Below are positions 51,662-60,738 of a DNA stretch of 64,000 nt, piece by piece. The stretch covers positions 124,001-188,000 of the forward strand of contig NZ_JAMXLH010000025.1 of the NCBI RefSeq assembly GCF_024281035.1. Reading direction: 5' to 3'. Position 1 is the stretch's first letter. Each line of letters begins with the position of its first letter. The DNA comes from Paraburkholderia sp. (GTDB lineage Bacteria > Pseudomonadota > Gammaproteobacteria > Burkholderiales > Burkholderiaceae). The notes beneath the pieces were generated by a model that was not told the origin of the DNA, searched no databases, and worked only from the letters and a program-made list of their open reading frames with translations. The translations under genes and the position numbers were made by a program.

Positions 51662-52633
51662 GTGACGACTTTCAGTCCCGACGAACTCACCCGGCGCCTG
51701 AACACGCGCCTCAAAATGCGCCACCTGGCGCTGCTGCTGCAGATCCGCCAGTACGGCTCGCTCACCCGCGTGGCCGAGCAGGTCGCCACCAGCCAGCCAG
51801 CCGTCACCAACGCGCTCGCTGAAATGGAAAGCATGTTCGGCGGCGCGCTCTTCGAGCGTTCGTCGCGCGGCATGACGCCCACCGCGCTCGGCAACGTCGT
51901 GCTCGCGCGCGCCGAAGCCATGCTGAACGACCTCGACCATCTCGCCCGCGACATCGAAGCCGTCGTGGCGGGCCATGCCACGCGGCTGCAAATCGGCGTG
52001 ATTCCGTTCATCTCCGGGCGCACGCTCGCCTCGGCGATCCAGCGCACGCAGGCACGCCTGTCGCAGCGGCTCACGATGACGATCCACGAAGGCACGAGCG
52101 AGGCACTCATGCTGCTGCTACGCGATCACACGCTCGATATCGTGATTGGACGCGCATCTTCGTCAGTCGATCTCACGCAACTGCGTTTCGAAGTGCTGTA
52201 TCAGCAGAAGCCGCGGCTCATTGCCAGCCGGCGGCTGGCTGCGCGGCTCGCGCGCACGCGCCTTGGCCTCGACAAGCTGCTCGAACTCGACTGGATTCTC
52301 GGTGCGCCGCACACGCCCATGCGCGAGCAGATCGCGGACATCTTTCTGCAAGCGGGCGTCGCGCCGCCGGTGCCGATTGTCGAGAGCTACACGTCGCGGC
52401 TGATCGGCGAAATGATCGTCGCGAACGAAAACGCGGTGTCGATCGTGCCCGCCGATATCGCCGAGGAACTCGTGCATTTGACGGGCGTGGCGATCGTGCC
52501 GTATTCGCTCAGCTGGACGCTGCCGCCCGTCGCCATGTTTGCGCGCGAGGGGATGACGCGCGAAGTGGGCGCGGCGTTCGGGCAGTCGCTGCGCGAGTTG
52601 TATCTGCAAGCGGAAACCAGGTGGACGGCGTAA
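51662..52633 (+). CDS. LysR-type transcriptional regulator
   Basis: 323 aa from GTG 51662. N-terminal HTH: LKMRHLALLLQIRQYGSLTR then VAEQVATSQPAVTNALAEME and ALFERSSRGMTPTALGNVV, the standard LysR helix-turn-helix and dimerisation helix. Effector domain 95-310 (LQIGVIPFISGRTLASAIQR, DIVIGRASSSVDLTQLRFEV, AISIVPADIAEELV-like block). Divergent from maeB with about 180 bp between, so likely its regulator, possibly responding to an organic acid. Confidence 0.92.
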   Translation: MTTFSPDELTRRLNTRLKMRHLALLLQIRQYGSLTRVAEQVATSQPAVTNALAEMESMFGGALFERSSRGMTPTALGNVVLARAEAMLNDLDHLARDIEAVVAGHATRLQIGVIPFISGRTLASAIQRTQARLSQRLTMTIHEGTSEALMLLLRDHTLDIVIGRASSSVDLTQLRFEVLYQQKPRLIASRRLAARLARTRLGLDKLLELDWILGAPHTPMREQIADIFLQAGVAPPVPIVESYTSRLIGEMIVANENAVSIVPADIAEELVHLTGVAIVPYSLSWTLPPVAMFAREGMTREVGAAFGQSLRELYLQAETRWTA

Positions 52634-52752
52634 GCCATGACGTCTTGCTCGTCCGGCTGTAACCGCGGCGCGTCTCCAGTCGAACTAACACGTACGAGCG
52701 TCGACGCCTGCGAACAGTTGCCTCCTCCCCCGCGCGGCATGCGGGAACCGGG

Positions 52753-52807
52753 CAGAAACTGAGCGGAAACCGCGCGGGAACTGCGCAGGAACCGCGCGGG
52801 AATATTC
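52753..52807 (+). repeat. 11-bp tandem array, five degenerate copies
   Basis: CAGAAACTGAG, CGGAAACCGCG, CGGGAACTGCG, CAGGAACCGCG, CGGGAATATTC in exact 11-bp register from 52753 to 52807; consensus C(G/A)GGAAC(C/T)GCG. It ends 86 bp before the dipZ-type start. Confidence 0.85.
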
Positions 52808-52893
52808 GGCGGCGCAAGGTGTTCATCCCTTCGAACGCTTGCGGATCGCGACGCCCCCCCCGCGCGGCGCTCCCTGCAATGGAGACTCGCACC

Positions 52894-54672
52894 ATGGCTC
52901 TTTTCCTGATCGCCTGGCTCGGCGGCGTGCTGACCATCGTCAGCCCGTGCATCCTGCCGGTATTGCCTTTCGTATTCGCCCGCACGGGCAAGCCGTTCCT
53001 GCAAAGCGGCCTGCCGTTGCTCGCGGGCATGGCGCTGTCGTTCAGCGCGGTCGGCGCGCTCGCTGCCGTGGGCGGCGGCTGGGCTGTCGCGGCGAATCAG
53101 TACGGGCGCATCGCCGCGCTCGCGCTCCTCGCGCTGTTCGGCCTCACACTGCTCGTGCCCACGCTCGCCGAGAAGCTCACGCGCCCGCTCGTCGCCTTCG
53201 GCGCGCGGCTCTCCGACTCCGCCGGACAAGCGCGGGAAACTAGATCGGGCATTGGTTCGTCGCTGCTGCTGGGCGTGGCAACCGGCCTGCTGTGGGCGCC
53301 GTGCGCCGGGCCGATTCTCGGTCTCATCCTGACCGGTGCCGCGCTGCAAGGCGCGAGCGCACGCACCTCGCTGCTGCTGTTCGCCTATGCCGCGGGCGCG
53401 GCTACGTCGCTTGCACTCGCGCTTGCCGTCGGCGGCAAGGTGCTCGCGGCGATGAAGCGCTCGCTCGGCGTGAGCGAATGGGTACGGCGCGCGCTCGGCA
53501 TCGCGGTGCTCGCGGGTGTGGCGGCGATTGCGCTGCGCGTCGATACCGGCGTGCTGTCGCGCGTCTCGCTCGCCAGCACGACGCAAATCGAGCAAGGGCT
53601 GCTCGACCGCTTTCACCCGGCGCACCACGGCCCGCAAGAAGGCGCTGCCGCGTTCGCAGCGCGCAACACGTCGCCGCTCGCGGTAAAGGCATCGGACAAC
53701 GCGGCACTACCCGTGGAAGGGACGCTGCCTCCGCTCGACGGCGCCGTGCAATGGCTCAATTCGCCGCCGCTCACGTCTGCGGATCTGCGCGGCAAGGTCG
53801 TGCTCGTCGACTTCTGGACCTACTCGTGCATCAACTGTCTGCGCACGCTGCCGTATGTGAAGGCGTGGGCCGACAAATACCGCGCGTCGGGCCTCGTCGT
53901 GATTGGTGTGCACGCACCGGAATTCGCGTTCGAAAAGGACATCGGCAACGTGCGCCGCGCCGTCGCCGATCTGAAGATCGACTATCCGGTCGCCATCGAC
54001 AACAACTACGCGATCTGGCGCGCGTTCAACAACGATTACTGGCCCGCGCACTACTTCATCGACGCGCAAGGCCAGATTCGCCATCATCATTTCGGCGAGG
54101 GGAATTACGCGGAATCGGAACAGGTTATTCGCGCGCTGCTGACCGAAGCAGGTGCGAAGAATTTGCCGGGCGGATTCGTCGCCAATACGGGCACGGGCGT
54201 TGAAGCGCCGCCCGCGATGAGCGAAATACAGTCGCCCGAGACGTATCTCGGCTACGAGCGCGCACACGGCTTCGCATCGCCCGGCAATCCTGTCGCCGAC
54301 CAGCCGCACCGTTACGCCGCCGGGCCGCTCGACCTGAACCAGTGGGCGCTCGTGGGAACGTGGACGCTCGGCGCCGAGCACACCGACCTCGATCGCGCGG
54401 GCGGCGGCATCGTGTTCCGGTTTCGCGCGCGCGATCTGCATCTGGTGCTCGGCCCGTCTGCCGGCGGCGAGCCGGTGCGGTTCCGCGTGAGCATCGACGG
54501 CGCGCCGCCCGGTGCGAACCACGGCACCGACGTCGATGCCGGCGGCAACGGCGTCGTCACGGAACAGCGGCTGTATCAGTTGATCCGGCAGCGCGACGCC
54601 GTCGTCGACCGTACGTTCGAGATCCGGTTTCTCGACCCCGGCGTGCGCGCGTATTCGTTCACGTTCGGCTAA
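52894..54672 (+). CDS. cytochrome c biogenesis/thioredoxin-like DipZ-type protein
   Basis: 592 aa from ATG 52894, preceded by GGAG at 52880-52883. The N-terminal half is a DsbD/CcdA membrane domain (IVSPCILPVLPFVF, GVATGLLWAPCAGPILGLIL, both with conserved CP motifs). Then a thioredoxin-like domain (VVLVDFWTYSCINCLRTLPY, active site SCINC) and a C-terminal beta domain (WALVGTWTLGAEHTDLDRAG, YSFTFG end). Members pass reducing power from the cytoplasm to periplasmic thiols or cytochrome c maturation. First gene of a redox block with a flavodoxin and NnrU on the opposite strand. Confidence 0.9.
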   Translation: MALFLIAWLGGVLTIVSPCILPVLPFVFARTGKPFLQSGLPLLAGMALSFSAVGALAAVGGGWAVAANQYGRIAALALLALFGLTLLVPTLAEKLTRPLVAFGARLSDSAGQARETRSGIGSSLLLGVATGLLWAPCAGPILGLILTGAALQGASARTSLLLFAYAAGAATSLALALAVGGKVLAAMKRSLGVSEWVRRALGIAVLAGVAAIALRVDTGVLSRVSLASTTQIEQGLLDRFHPAHHGPQEGAAAFAARNTSPLAVKASDNAALPVEGTLPPLDGAVQWLNSPPLTSADLRGKVVLVDFWTYSCINCLRTLPYVKAWADKYRASGLVVIGVHAPEFAFEKDIGNVRRAVADLKIDYPVAIDNNYAIWRAFNNDYWPAHYFIDAQGQIRHHHFGEGNYAESEQVIRALLTEAGAKNLPGGFVANTGTGVEAPPAMSEIQSPETYLGYERAHGFASPGNPVADQPHRYAAGPLDLNQWALVGTWTLGAEHTDLDRAGGGIVFRFRARDLHLVLGPSAGGEPVRFRVSIDGAPPGANHGTDVDAGGNGVVTEQRLYQLIRQRDAVVDRTFEIRFLDPGVRAYSFTFG

Positions 54673-54705
54673 AACGCGCGTGCACCCGAGCGCAGGCTGA
54701 ATACG

Positions 54706-55197
54706 TCAAAACACGCCGAGCGCGAGACCCGCCGCAAGGCCCGCACCAAGTTCGGCGCACTGCGCGAGATCATCGGCGCCGAGCGTCTTCGGCGCGAGAA
54801 TGCGCTCCGGCGTTTGGGCATGCGTGCACACGATCAGCCCTTGCGCCACGCTCCTCAGCCGCCAGCCGGTCGCGATGCGATCGATCTGGCGCAATGCGTT
54901 CTGGCCGTCGCTGCCCGCGCAGATCATGGCCGCGTACGGGCGGCCATTCACGCGGTCGAGCACCGCGTAGTAGGTGCGGTCGAAGAAGTCCTTCATGATG
55001 CCGGACATCGCCGCGAGATTCTCCGGCGTCGCGAACAGATAACCGTCCGCGGCGAGCACGTCGTCGGCGCGCGTCGCGTCCGCGCGTTGCAGCCGGACGT
55101 CGACGCCCGGCTGCTCGCGCGCCGCCTGGGCGGCAGCCTCGGCCATCTGCTGCGTTCCCCCGGTCATCGAGTGATAAACGATCAACAGCGTTTTCAT
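54706..55197 (-). CDS. flavodoxin family protein
   Basis: 163 aa from ATG 55197 (MKTLLIVYHSMTGGTQQMAE) with GGAAAA upstream. FMN-binding phosphate loop HSMTGGTQ at residues 9-16 and flavin-binding loops ADGYLFATPENLAAMSGIMK and CAGSDGQNALRQIDRI. Single-electron carrier or NAD(P)H quinone reductase-like (WrbA group). Its companion is unknown; a DipZ-type protein is convergent. The upstream 55248-55271 has a 12-bp direct repeat (CGGGGTGATCGC then CGGGGTGATCAC on the plus strand). Confidence 0.85.
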   Translation of the reverse strand: MKTLLIVYHSMTGGTQQMAEAAAQAAREQPGVDVRLQRADATRADDVLAADGYLFATPENLAAMSGIMKDFFDRTYYAVLDRVNGRPYAAMICAGSDGQNALRQIDRIATGWRLRSVAQGLIVCTHAQTPERILAPKTLGADDLAQCAELGAGLAAGLALGVF

Positions 55198-55247
55198 GCG
55201 TGTTTTTCCACGGTCCGGCAGCGCTTCTTGCGCCGTGGCGCGATGGT

Positions 55248-55271
55248 CGGGGTGATCGCCGGGGTGATCAC
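55248..55271. repeat. 12-bp direct repeat, two copies
   Basis: CGGGGTGATCGC (55248-55259) and CGGGGTGATCAC (55260-55271) in direct succession, between the NnrU stop and the flavodoxin start on the minus strand. Confidence 0.6.
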
Positions 55272-55963
55272 TACAGCCAGCGCCAGATGCCCGCGGCCCA
55301 GCCGGTGAGCGGGATATGCGCCCAGGTCGCGACCAGCCAGACAACGAGGCCGCCAGCGAGCGAGTGCATGCCGAAGCCGCCCAGCCGCGCGCGACCGGCG
55401 AGGACCGCCGCGAATGGCCAATAGCTCGTTTTCGATTCCCATGCCGGCCAGAGTTCGGGCTGAAGCTGTTCCTTCTTGCGGTCCTGCAACGCCGAGCCGA
55501 CGAGCGCGAGGATCACGATAGCCGATCCGAGCACGACGTTTTTAACCACCGGAAACACGGCGATATGGCTAAGCCCCCAGAGTGCCAACGACCACATCAT
55601 GGGGTGGCGCGTCACCGCGAATACGCCGCGCGCCACTTCGGGAAACGGGGCGGGCCGCCCGCCAGTGGGCAGTGCCGGATTGCGAATCAGCGAGCCCATC
55701 AGGAGGATCGACGCGATCAACATGACGACGCTCGCAATCGCCCACAGAACGTCCCCGACCGGCCATAGCGGCGCGGTAACCGGGGCCCGCCTGAACGCGT
55801 ATACGAGCCAGCCAAACGTCAGGAACGCCACCAGCGAATAGACGCCCTGGAATCCCCGTTCCCCGATCGCGCCAGCCAACGGCTTGCGCAGTGGGTGGGA
55901 CAAGATGAAATGGGTACCCACGAACGCGACTGCCGCCGCCGTCACTGAAGTCATGCTTCCCAT
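55271..55963 (-). CDS. NnrU family membrane protein
   Basis: 230 aa from ATG 55963 with AGGAGG about 8 nt upstream. Seven hydrophobic segments (VTAAAVAFVGTHFILSH, GVYSLVAFLTFGWLVYAF, VLWAIASVVMLIASILLMG, ALWGLSHIAVFPVV, VVLGSAIVILALVGSALQ) and the NnrU signature RGVFAVTRHPMMWSLALWGL; the isoprenylcysteine-methyltransferase-like fold ends near WRWL. NnrU is linked to nitric oxide or denitrification loci in some bacteria but its reaction is unproven. No other denitrification gene is here. Confidence 0.85.
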   Translation of the reverse strand: MGSMTSVTAAAVAFVGTHFILSHPLRKPLAGAIGERGFQGVYSLVAFLTFGWLVYAFRRAPVTAPLWPVGDVLWAIASVVMLIASILLMGSLIRNPALPTGGRPAPFPEVARGVFAVTRHPMMWSLALWGLSHIAVFPVVKNVVLGSAIVILALVGSALQDRKKEQLQPELWPAWESKTSYWPFAAVLAGRARLGGFGMHSLAGGLVVWLVATWAHIPLTGWAAGIWRWL

Positions 55964-55990
55964 TGGCCCGCCTCCTTGCGTCGTTGCGTA

Positions 55991-56035
55991 GTTGTGTCGG
56001 TTGTGTCTGTTGTGTCCGTTGTGTCCGTTGTGCGT
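55991..56035. repeat. 9-bp tandem array, five copies
   Basis: GTTGTGTCG, GTTGTGTCT, GTTGTGTCC, GTTGTGTCC, GTTGTGCGT at 55991-56035 in 9-bp register. It ends 27 bp from the NnrU start codon (55963) on the minus strand, so it is in the leader of that gene. Confidence 0.9.
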
Positions 56036-56318
56036 CCGCCCGTGTGCATGAAGATGGATGAAGCTGTGCGAGCGCAGCGGGCGGACGCGTCGGCATAGAG
56101 GATACGCCGGAATGAGAACGTCTTCTTTGCAACGTCTCGCAGCTAGATGCGTGCGGTGCGTGCGCGCGCGCAAACAACGCGCAGCGGCGCGCCCGGCCGA
56201 TCGACACTGCGGAAGAGGAAACGGATGTTGCGGGATGCAACATCCGTGTGATGGCCGGCGGGATCGGGAACGGCGAAGCCGCTACGCCGGAAAAGATAGA
56301 AACGCGCGAACAAGCGCG

Positions 56319-58304
56319 TCAGGCATCGTCAGGCGTCTGGTTTTGCGTCACGGTGGACATCTTGCGATAGATCGTGTTGCGCGATACCCCGAGCGAGCGC
56401 GCTACGGCTGACACATTGCCACCGTGGCGCGCGAGTGCGGCAGCGATGACCGACGCGGCGACATCCTGCAGGCGTTCGCCCTGCGCAATCATCGCATCGG
56501 CGGCGCGCGGCGCCGGGGCAGCGGGTTCCTGCGCACCGTTGCTGGACAGGTCCTCGAAGAAGTCTTCGGGCAGATGCTCGCGCCGGATCTCGCCATCGTC
56601 GTCGACCATTGCCGCCGCCGTGCGCAGCAGGTTGCCGAGTTGCCGGAAGTTGCCCGGCCACGTGCAGCGCGTGAACAGCGCCATCACGTCGGGCGCGACG
56701 CTGAGCGGCTGTGTGCCCGCGCACGTCGCCGATTCCCGCTGGAGCATTTTCTGGATCACGATCGACAGATCCGTGCGCTCGCGCAGCGGCGGCAAACGAA
56801 CCACGAGGCCGTTGAGCCGGTAGTAGAGATCGTCGCGGAAACGGTGCTGCGCAATCAGTTCGCGCAGATCGCGGTGCGTCGCGCAGATGATCGCGATGTC
56901 GACGGCGATGGTCCGCGTCGACCCGAGCGGATTGACGAGCCGCTCCTGCAACACACGCAAAAGACGCACCTGCAACGGGTACGGCATGTCGCCGATCTCG
57001 TCGAGAAACAGCGTGCCGCCGTTGGCCTGCAATACTTTGCCGACTGCCCCCTTGCGCCGTGCGCCGGTGAACGCGCCCTCTTCGTAGCCGAACAGTTCGG
57101 ATTCGATCAGCGACTCCGGAATCGACGCGCAGTTGACCGCGACGAACGGCCCGTCGCGACGCGGCGAATCGTTGTGGATCGCGTTGGCCAGCAGTTCCTT
57201 GCCGGTGCCGGTTTCGCCGGTGATCAGAATCGGGATGTCCTTGCCGCTCACCTTGCGGACCTTCGCGATGACCGATGCCACCTGCGCGTCGCCGGTATCG
57301 AGGTACGCAAGCCGCGACAGACCCGCAGCCGACTGCGCGACGACGGCGCGCGCAACGGGCTCCGCGCTGACGTGGGTGTCGGCAAGGCGCTGTGCCCCCC
57401 CGAGCGGCGCGCGTCTGAACTGCACGCGTGCGCGCACGACGGCGCCGTTGTTCAGGTTCAACGTAATGTGCGACTCGTGGCTCCCGCGCGCACGGTCGAT
57501 CAGTTGCGTGCTCGTCAGCTGGAACAGCGACGACAACGTATGCGCCCGCAAGGCCGCCAGCGGCATGCCGAGCTGGAATTGCGCGCTGCGGTTCGCAGAG
57601 AGGAAGCGGCCATCGTTCGTGAACGCAACGATGCCTTCCATCAACGTCCCGAGGAATTCGGCGCGGCCATGAAACGACACCTGCAACGTCTCTTGAAAGG
57701 TCGTCGTAAACAGATGATTCTCGATCATCTGCACGGACATCTTCGCGAGCGCCATGGTGTGCGGGTGATAGCTGCGGTGGTCGCCCGTCACGTCGAGCAC
57801 GCCGACCACGTTGCCATAGGGATCGAAAATCGGCACGCTCGAACAGGTAAGGAAACGATTCGCGGCGAAATAGTGCTCCTTGCCGTGGACCACCATCGCG
57901 CAGCCTTCGGCGAGCGCCGTGCCGATCGCATTCGTGCCCTGCCGGTTTTCGGCCCAGTTCGCGCCTGCACGCAGCGCGACTTTCTCCGCGCGCTGCAGAA
58001 AATCGTCGTCGCCGATCGAATGGAGAATCAGGCCCTCGGCGTTCGTCAGCACGATCATGCTCTGCGTGTTGATGATCTGCTCGTGCAGCGTCTCCATCAC
58101 GGGCATCGCATGCGCGCACAACACGCGGTTCTGCTCGCGCTTAAGCGTCAGTCCCGTGTTCGAGAGGATGTCGTAGTCGGGGCGCGCCGATGCGCACAAT
58201 CCGAAGGTTTCCGAACGTTCGTGCGCCTTCCGGATCGATAGCGCGGGCCAGCCAGCAGGCCGCACAGCCGCGTGCCCGTCGACTGGTTGAATGGCTTCGA
58301 GCAT
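56319..58304 (-). CDS. sigma-54-dependent activator, AcoR family
   Basis: 661 aa from ATG 58304 with GGAGGAAATC upstream. N-terminal GAF domain (NTQSMIVLTNAEGLILHS, GTNAIGTALAEGCAMVVHGK), middle PAS-like part, AAA+ domain with Walker A GETGTGKELLANAIH, the sigma-54 contact loop EEGAFTGARRKG and Walker B FLDEIGDMPYPLQVRLLRV. C-terminal Fis-type HTH VIAAALARHGGNVSAVARSL then GVSRNTIYRKM. AcoR-type proteins activate inducible catabolic or redox operons. No acetoin genes are adjacent, so the target is probably outside the window. Its leader carries an 11-bp array and an FNR-like site. Confidence 0.92.
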   Translation of the reverse strand: MLEAIQPVDGHAAVRPAGWPALSIRKAHERSETFGLCASARPDYDILSNTGLTLKREQNRVLCAHAMPVMETLHEQIINTQSMIVLTNAEGLILHSIGDDDFLQRAEKVALRAGANWAENRQGTNAIGTALAEGCAMVVHGKEHYFAANRFLTCSSVPIFDPYGNVVGVLDVTGDHRSYHPHTMALAKMSVQMIENHLFTTTFQETLQVSFHGRAEFLGTLMEGIVAFTNDGRFLSANRSAQFQLGMPLAALRAHTLSSLFQLTSTQLIDRARGSHESHITLNLNNGAVVRARVQFRRAPLGGAQRLADTHVSAEPVARAVVAQSAAGLSRLAYLDTGDAQVASVIAKVRKVSGKDIPILITGETGTGKELLANAIHNDSPRRDGPFVAVNCASIPESLIESELFGYEEGAFTGARRKGAVGKVLQANGGTLFLDEIGDMPYPLQVRLLRVLQERLVNPLGSTRTIAVDIAIICATHRDLRELIAQHRFRDDLYYRLNGLVVRLPPLRERTDLSIVIQKMLQRESATCAGTQPLSVAPDVMALFTRCTWPGNFRQLGNLLRTAAAMVDDDGEIRREHLPEDFFEDLSSNGAQEPAAPAPRAADAMIAQGERLQDVAASVIAAALARHGGNVSAVARSLGVSRNTIYRKMSTVTQNQTPDDA

Positions 58305-58330
58305 GATTTCCTCCAGATGGCCCAGCACCT

Positions 58331-58373
58331 TGCCGGATTCTTTCCGGACTTTTGCCGGATTTTTACCGGATTA
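58331..58373. repeat. 11-bp tandem array, four copies
   Basis: CCGGA motifs start at 58333, 58344, 58355 and 58366, exactly 11 bp apart, in units TGCCGGATTCT, TTCCGGACTTT, TGCCGGATTTT, TACCGGATTAT. It ends about 28 bp from the activator start at 58304 on the minus strand. Confidence 0.9.
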
Positions 58374-58387
58374 TTGGCGTCGATCAA
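58374..58387 (-). promoter_or_regulatory. possible FNR/ANR-like site, weak
   Basis: TTGGC-GTCG-ATCAA at 58374-58387 matches TTGAT-N4-ATCAA in eight of ten positions, upstream of the activator. Weak on its own. Confidence 0.3.
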
Positions 58388-59098
58388 CGCAAGCGCCAGA
58401 TCCGTAAATCGGCATGGAACGCGCGCGGGGCAAGACATCGGCCGGCAGCACGCGCGGTACATAAACGTGTAAACGCCTTGTGTCTTTTACAGGAATCCGC
58501 GTCGACCAGCTATTCGGACTCACCCCGAGTCTTCGGTCGTTCGGCATCCGCACGACGAACGGTACGTGTGTGCGAATTTCCGCGGCGCAAAGTTCGCATA
58601 GCCGGTTCCATACAAGCGCATTACACGCGGCACGCCGCATTGCGCAAAAAGCACGACCATCAGAATTCGACTCGTCTGGATCGCCGCGGAAATGCATTCA
58701 CCGCCATGCTCACTCCGATGCCCACGCGCTGTTGCACATGGCCGCTATTTTCGCCCCGTTCCGCGCGCGCCGCATCGATAACCCCATCTGCGAAAAGGAG
58801 CAGGTGAAATCGCTCGAAAATGGCAACGATGTAATTAGGGATTTTCTGCGTCGCGCCATTGCATATGATTCGGACTCCCATTTTTTATAACGGCAAATAG
58901 CAGCGAGTAACTGTGCTTCCGGCCCGTCGTCGTCACGTTGCACGTTGCGCACACCGCTGCGCCTGCAACAAAACCCGCAATACCGATTCCGCGCGTGCAG
59001 CCGGACAAACAGCGCAAGCGCACCTCGCAATAAAAGTGCGACGCGCATATGCAATGCGCGGCAACGGGCGCGGCCCGATGTAGCACCTCGCTCAAGAC
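58388..59098. other. gap without a supported gene
   Basis: About 710 bp between the activator and the FNR-like site of the metallo-hydrolase gene. Plus-strand frames such as 58480-58890 are low-quality. An AT-rich spot at 58848-58892 resembles a promoter. No recognisable feature. Confidence 0.45.
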
Positions 59099-59112
59099 AT
59101 GATCCGCGTCAA
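59099..59112 (+). promoter_or_regulatory. FNR/ANR-like site, variant
   Basis: ATGATCCGCGTCAA, read on the opposite strand as TTGAC-GCGG-ATCAT, agrees with TTGAT-N4-ATCAA in eight of ten positions. Its centre is about 75 bp before the metallo-hydrolase start, where activator sites are common. Confidence 0.45.
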
Positions 59113-59180
59113 AGAGCCCGCGCCCATACATGCTCCAATCGAATCATGGCGCCGCTGCGGCGCGTGACTGGGAGTCGACG

Positions 59181-60614
59181 ATGAAACTCACGTTTCTGGG
59201 CGCGGCGGAAACCGTAACGGGGTCACGCTATCTGCTGGACGCAGCCGGCAAGCGCGTGCTGATCGACTGCGGCATGTTCCAGGGCACGAAAAACCTGCGT
59301 CAGCGCAACTGGGCGCCCCTGCCCGTGCCCGCCAGCTCGATCGATGCCGTCATCCTGACCCACGCGCACATCGACCACTGCGGCTACCTGCCCGTGCTCG
59401 CACGCGATGGCTTTCGCGGCCCGGTCTACTGCACGCCCGGCACGGCGGATCTCTGCGAGGTGATGTTGCACGACAGCGCACGGCTGCAGGAGGAGGAAGC
59501 CGCGTTCGCCAACCGTCACGGCTACTCGAAACACCATCCGGCGCTGGCGCTGTACACGGTCGAAGACGCCGAGCGCGCGCTTCGCCTCATCCGCCCGCAC
59601 GAGTTCGATGCGCCCGCCGCGCTCGGCGCCAGGCTCGGCTTCAGGCTGCTGCCCGCAGGCCATATTCTCGGCGCCGCCAGCGTCGTGCTGTCCTGCGACC
59701 ACACGCTAGTGGCGTTCTCCGGCGATCTCGGCCGCCTCAACGATCCGCTGATGCGCGCGCCTCTCGCGCCCGCGCATGCCGACTATCTCGTCGTCGAGTC
59801 GACCTACGGCGACCGCCTGCACGCCGCGAGCGATCCCGAGGACGAACTCGCGCAGATGTTCGCGCGCACCTTCGCGCGCGGCGGCATCGTCGTGATGCCG
59901 TGCTTCGCCGTGGGGCGCGCCCAGGAAATCCTGTATTACATCGCGCGCCTCAAGGAAACCGGACGCATGGCGAGCGTGCCGGTCTATCTCGACAGCCCGA
60001 TGGCGATCAGCGTGACCGGCCTGTACCGCCGCCACATGCGCGAGCACCGTCTCACGCTCTCGCAGTTGCACGCCATCGACCATGCGACGTTCACCGCGCG
60101 CACCGTAGAAGAATCGAAGGCGATTGCCGGGCATCGCGGGCCGATGGTGATCATCGCGGGCAGCGGCATGGCGACCGGTGGCCGCGTGCTGCACCACCTC
60201 GCGCTCTACGCGCCCGATCCGCGCAACACGATCGCGCTTGTCGGCTATCAGGCCGCCGGCACGCGCGGCGCGGCACTCGCGGCGCACGCGCCCACCATCA
60301 AGCTGCACGGCGAATACGTGAGCGTGCGCGCCGAAGTCGCCGCGATCTCGTCGCTATCGGCCCACTCGGACTACAGCGAAACGCTGCGCTGGCTCGGCGG
60401 CCTGACCTGCCCGCCGCTGCGCACCTTCGTCACGCACGGCGAACCTGCGGCGGCGGACGCGCTGCGGCGGCGCATCACCGAAACACTGGGCTGGCGCTGC
60501 GAGGTGCCGGGCTACCTGGAATCGGTAGACTTGCCTGAGCCCGCGCAGTGCGATCAACCCTGCGCCGCCCGCGAAACCGCGCTGCCCGCACAACCCGGAT
60601 CTGCATCGGTATGA
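59181..60614 (+). CDS. beta-CASP metallo-beta-lactamase-fold protein
   Basis: 477 aa from ATG 59181 with GGGAG about 8 nt upstream. Metal motif H61-x-H63-x-D65-H66 in LTHAHIDHCGYLP, further ligands in LPAGHILGAASVVLSCD and the beta-CASP parts VESTYGDRLHAA, VMPCFAVGRAQEILYYIARL and ISSLSAHSDYSETLRWLGG. The family includes RNA exonucleases and other hydrolases and is common in Burkholderia stress loci. It precedes a universal stress protein gene by 125 bp in the same orientation. Either RNA or small-molecule hydrolysis is possible. Confidence 0.9.
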   Translation: MKLTFLGAAETVTGSRYLLDAAGKRVLIDCGMFQGTKNLRQRNWAPLPVPASSIDAVILTHAHIDHCGYLPVLARDGFRGPVYCTPGTADLCEVMLHDSARLQEEEAAFANRHGYSKHHPALALYTVEDAERALRLIRPHEFDAPAALGARLGFRLLPAGHILGAASVVLSCDHTLVAFSGDLGRLNDPLMRAPLAPAHADYLVVESTYGDRLHAASDPEDELAQMFARTFARGGIVVMPCFAVGRAQEILYYIARLKETGRMASVPVYLDSPMAISVTGLYRRHMREHRLTLSQLHAIDHATFTARTVEESKAIAGHRGPMVIIAGSGMATGGRVLHHLALYAPDPRNTIALVGYQAAGTRGAALAAHAPTIKLHGEYVSVRAEVAAISSLSAHSDYSETLRWLGGLTCPPLRTFVTHGEPAAADALRRRITETLGWRCEVPGYLESVDLPEPAQCDQPCAARETALPAQPGSASV

Positions 60615-60691
60615 GGCGCGCACCTTTGCAGACCGGCATCACCGTAACGGCGCCCACCACGCACACCGCGCCCACCGTAACCGCTTGCCCC

Positions 60692-60718
60692 GTTCGTGCG
60701 TTTCGTGCACTTCGTGCG
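60692..60718 (+). repeat. 9-bp tandem array, three copies
   Basis: GTTCGTGCG, TTTCGTGCA, CTTCGTGCG at 60692-60718, 20 bp before the universal stress protein start and adjacent to its AAAAGGAG ribosome binding site. Upstream there is also a repeated CGCCCACC element in the same leader. Confidence 0.75.
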
Positions 60719-60738
60719 CTACAAAAGGAGTTGCCGCG

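Noticed and set aside
56424..58241. 605-codon open frame antisense to the sigma-54 activator
   Set aside because: Mirror of the AAA+ gene; no plausible protein features.
58480..58890. 136-codon frame upstream of the metallo-hydrolase gene
   Set aside because: No ribosome binding site, Arg/Ser/His-rich peptide, no domain.
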